In this document: positions 5,089 to 5,144 of the stretch, one piece after another
Position numbering within the stretch: the stretch's first letter is position 1
Layout of the letters: each line of letters starts with the position of its first letter
Source of the DNA: Deltaproteobacteria bacterium
GTDB taxonomy: Bacteria; Myxococcota_A; Polyangia; HGW-17; SLPX01
Reading direction: 5' to 3'
DNA: 5,144 nt
Assembly (NCBI GenBank): GCA_011390535.1
Contig: JAABSF010000239.1
Span: 1-5,144, forward strand
The notes under the pieces: generated by a model
Seen by the model: only the letters and a program-made list of their open reading frames with translations
Databases searched by the model: none
Told to the model about the DNA's origin: nothing
Made by a program: the position numbers and the translations under genes

Positions 5089-5144
5089 AGTGGTCGGTCG
5101 CCGAAGACTAAATGTAAAGGGGGTTATTTGCTCTTATAAAAGGG

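Noticed and set aside
5089..5144. Terminator or start of another gene after the barrel gene
   Set aside because: There is only a 4-bp stem (TCGG/CCGA) with no T-run. A G-run followed by TTG leads to a stop after three codons. Nothing can be supported before the window ends.

Overview
The window comes from a diderm (Gram-negative-type) bacterium of moderate base composition. It carries a PilT-type retraction ATPase, a lipobox lipoprotein, a FecR-like exported protein, and an outer-membrane beta-barrel ending in a C-terminal aromatic beta-signal. The mix of FecR-like proteins with Glu/Lys-rich linkers, EP-repeat linkers and an apparently isolated pilT recalls Myxococcota/Bradymonadota-like or other deltaproteobacterial lineages. 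That placement is an inference from style, because no phylogenetic marker is present.

All supported genes lie on the + strand in two blocks. Block 1 (2..2257) is a tightly packed, probably co-transcribed set. It holds the 3' end of a protein whose tail looks like the last strands of an outer-membrane beta-barrel, then a FecR-like exported protein whose start codon overlaps the previous stop (ATGA), then a small lipoprotein with beta-sandwich character that begins a few bases after the FecR stop. Together they look like an envelope or surface module.

A 191-bp gap (2258..2448) separates the blocks. It begins with a weak AT-rich hairpin and T-run that may be a terminator. It then holds two adjacent short tandem arrays: a 14-bp unit built from 7-bp pieces, and a 13-bp unit in four degenerate copies. 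The arrays end just upstream of pilT. No convincing sigma-70 promoter or Shine-Dalgarno sequence is visible there.

Block 2 (2449..5088) is pilT followed 30 bp later by an exported two-domain protein. Its N-terminal periplasmic part resembles the alpha/beta domains of TolB-N/CsgG-like proteins. An EP-repeat, acidic and poly-Lys linker follows, and then a C-terminal barrel of about 8-10 strands. The last 56 bases (5089..5144) hold no gene or convincing terminator.

No mobile element, CRISPR array, tRNA or rRNA was seen. The most notable features are the FecR-like fold apparently interrupted by a roughly 100-residue charged insert, the repeat arrays before pilT, and the periplasmic-domain/barrel protein paired with pilT. 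None amounts to a demonstrated new system.
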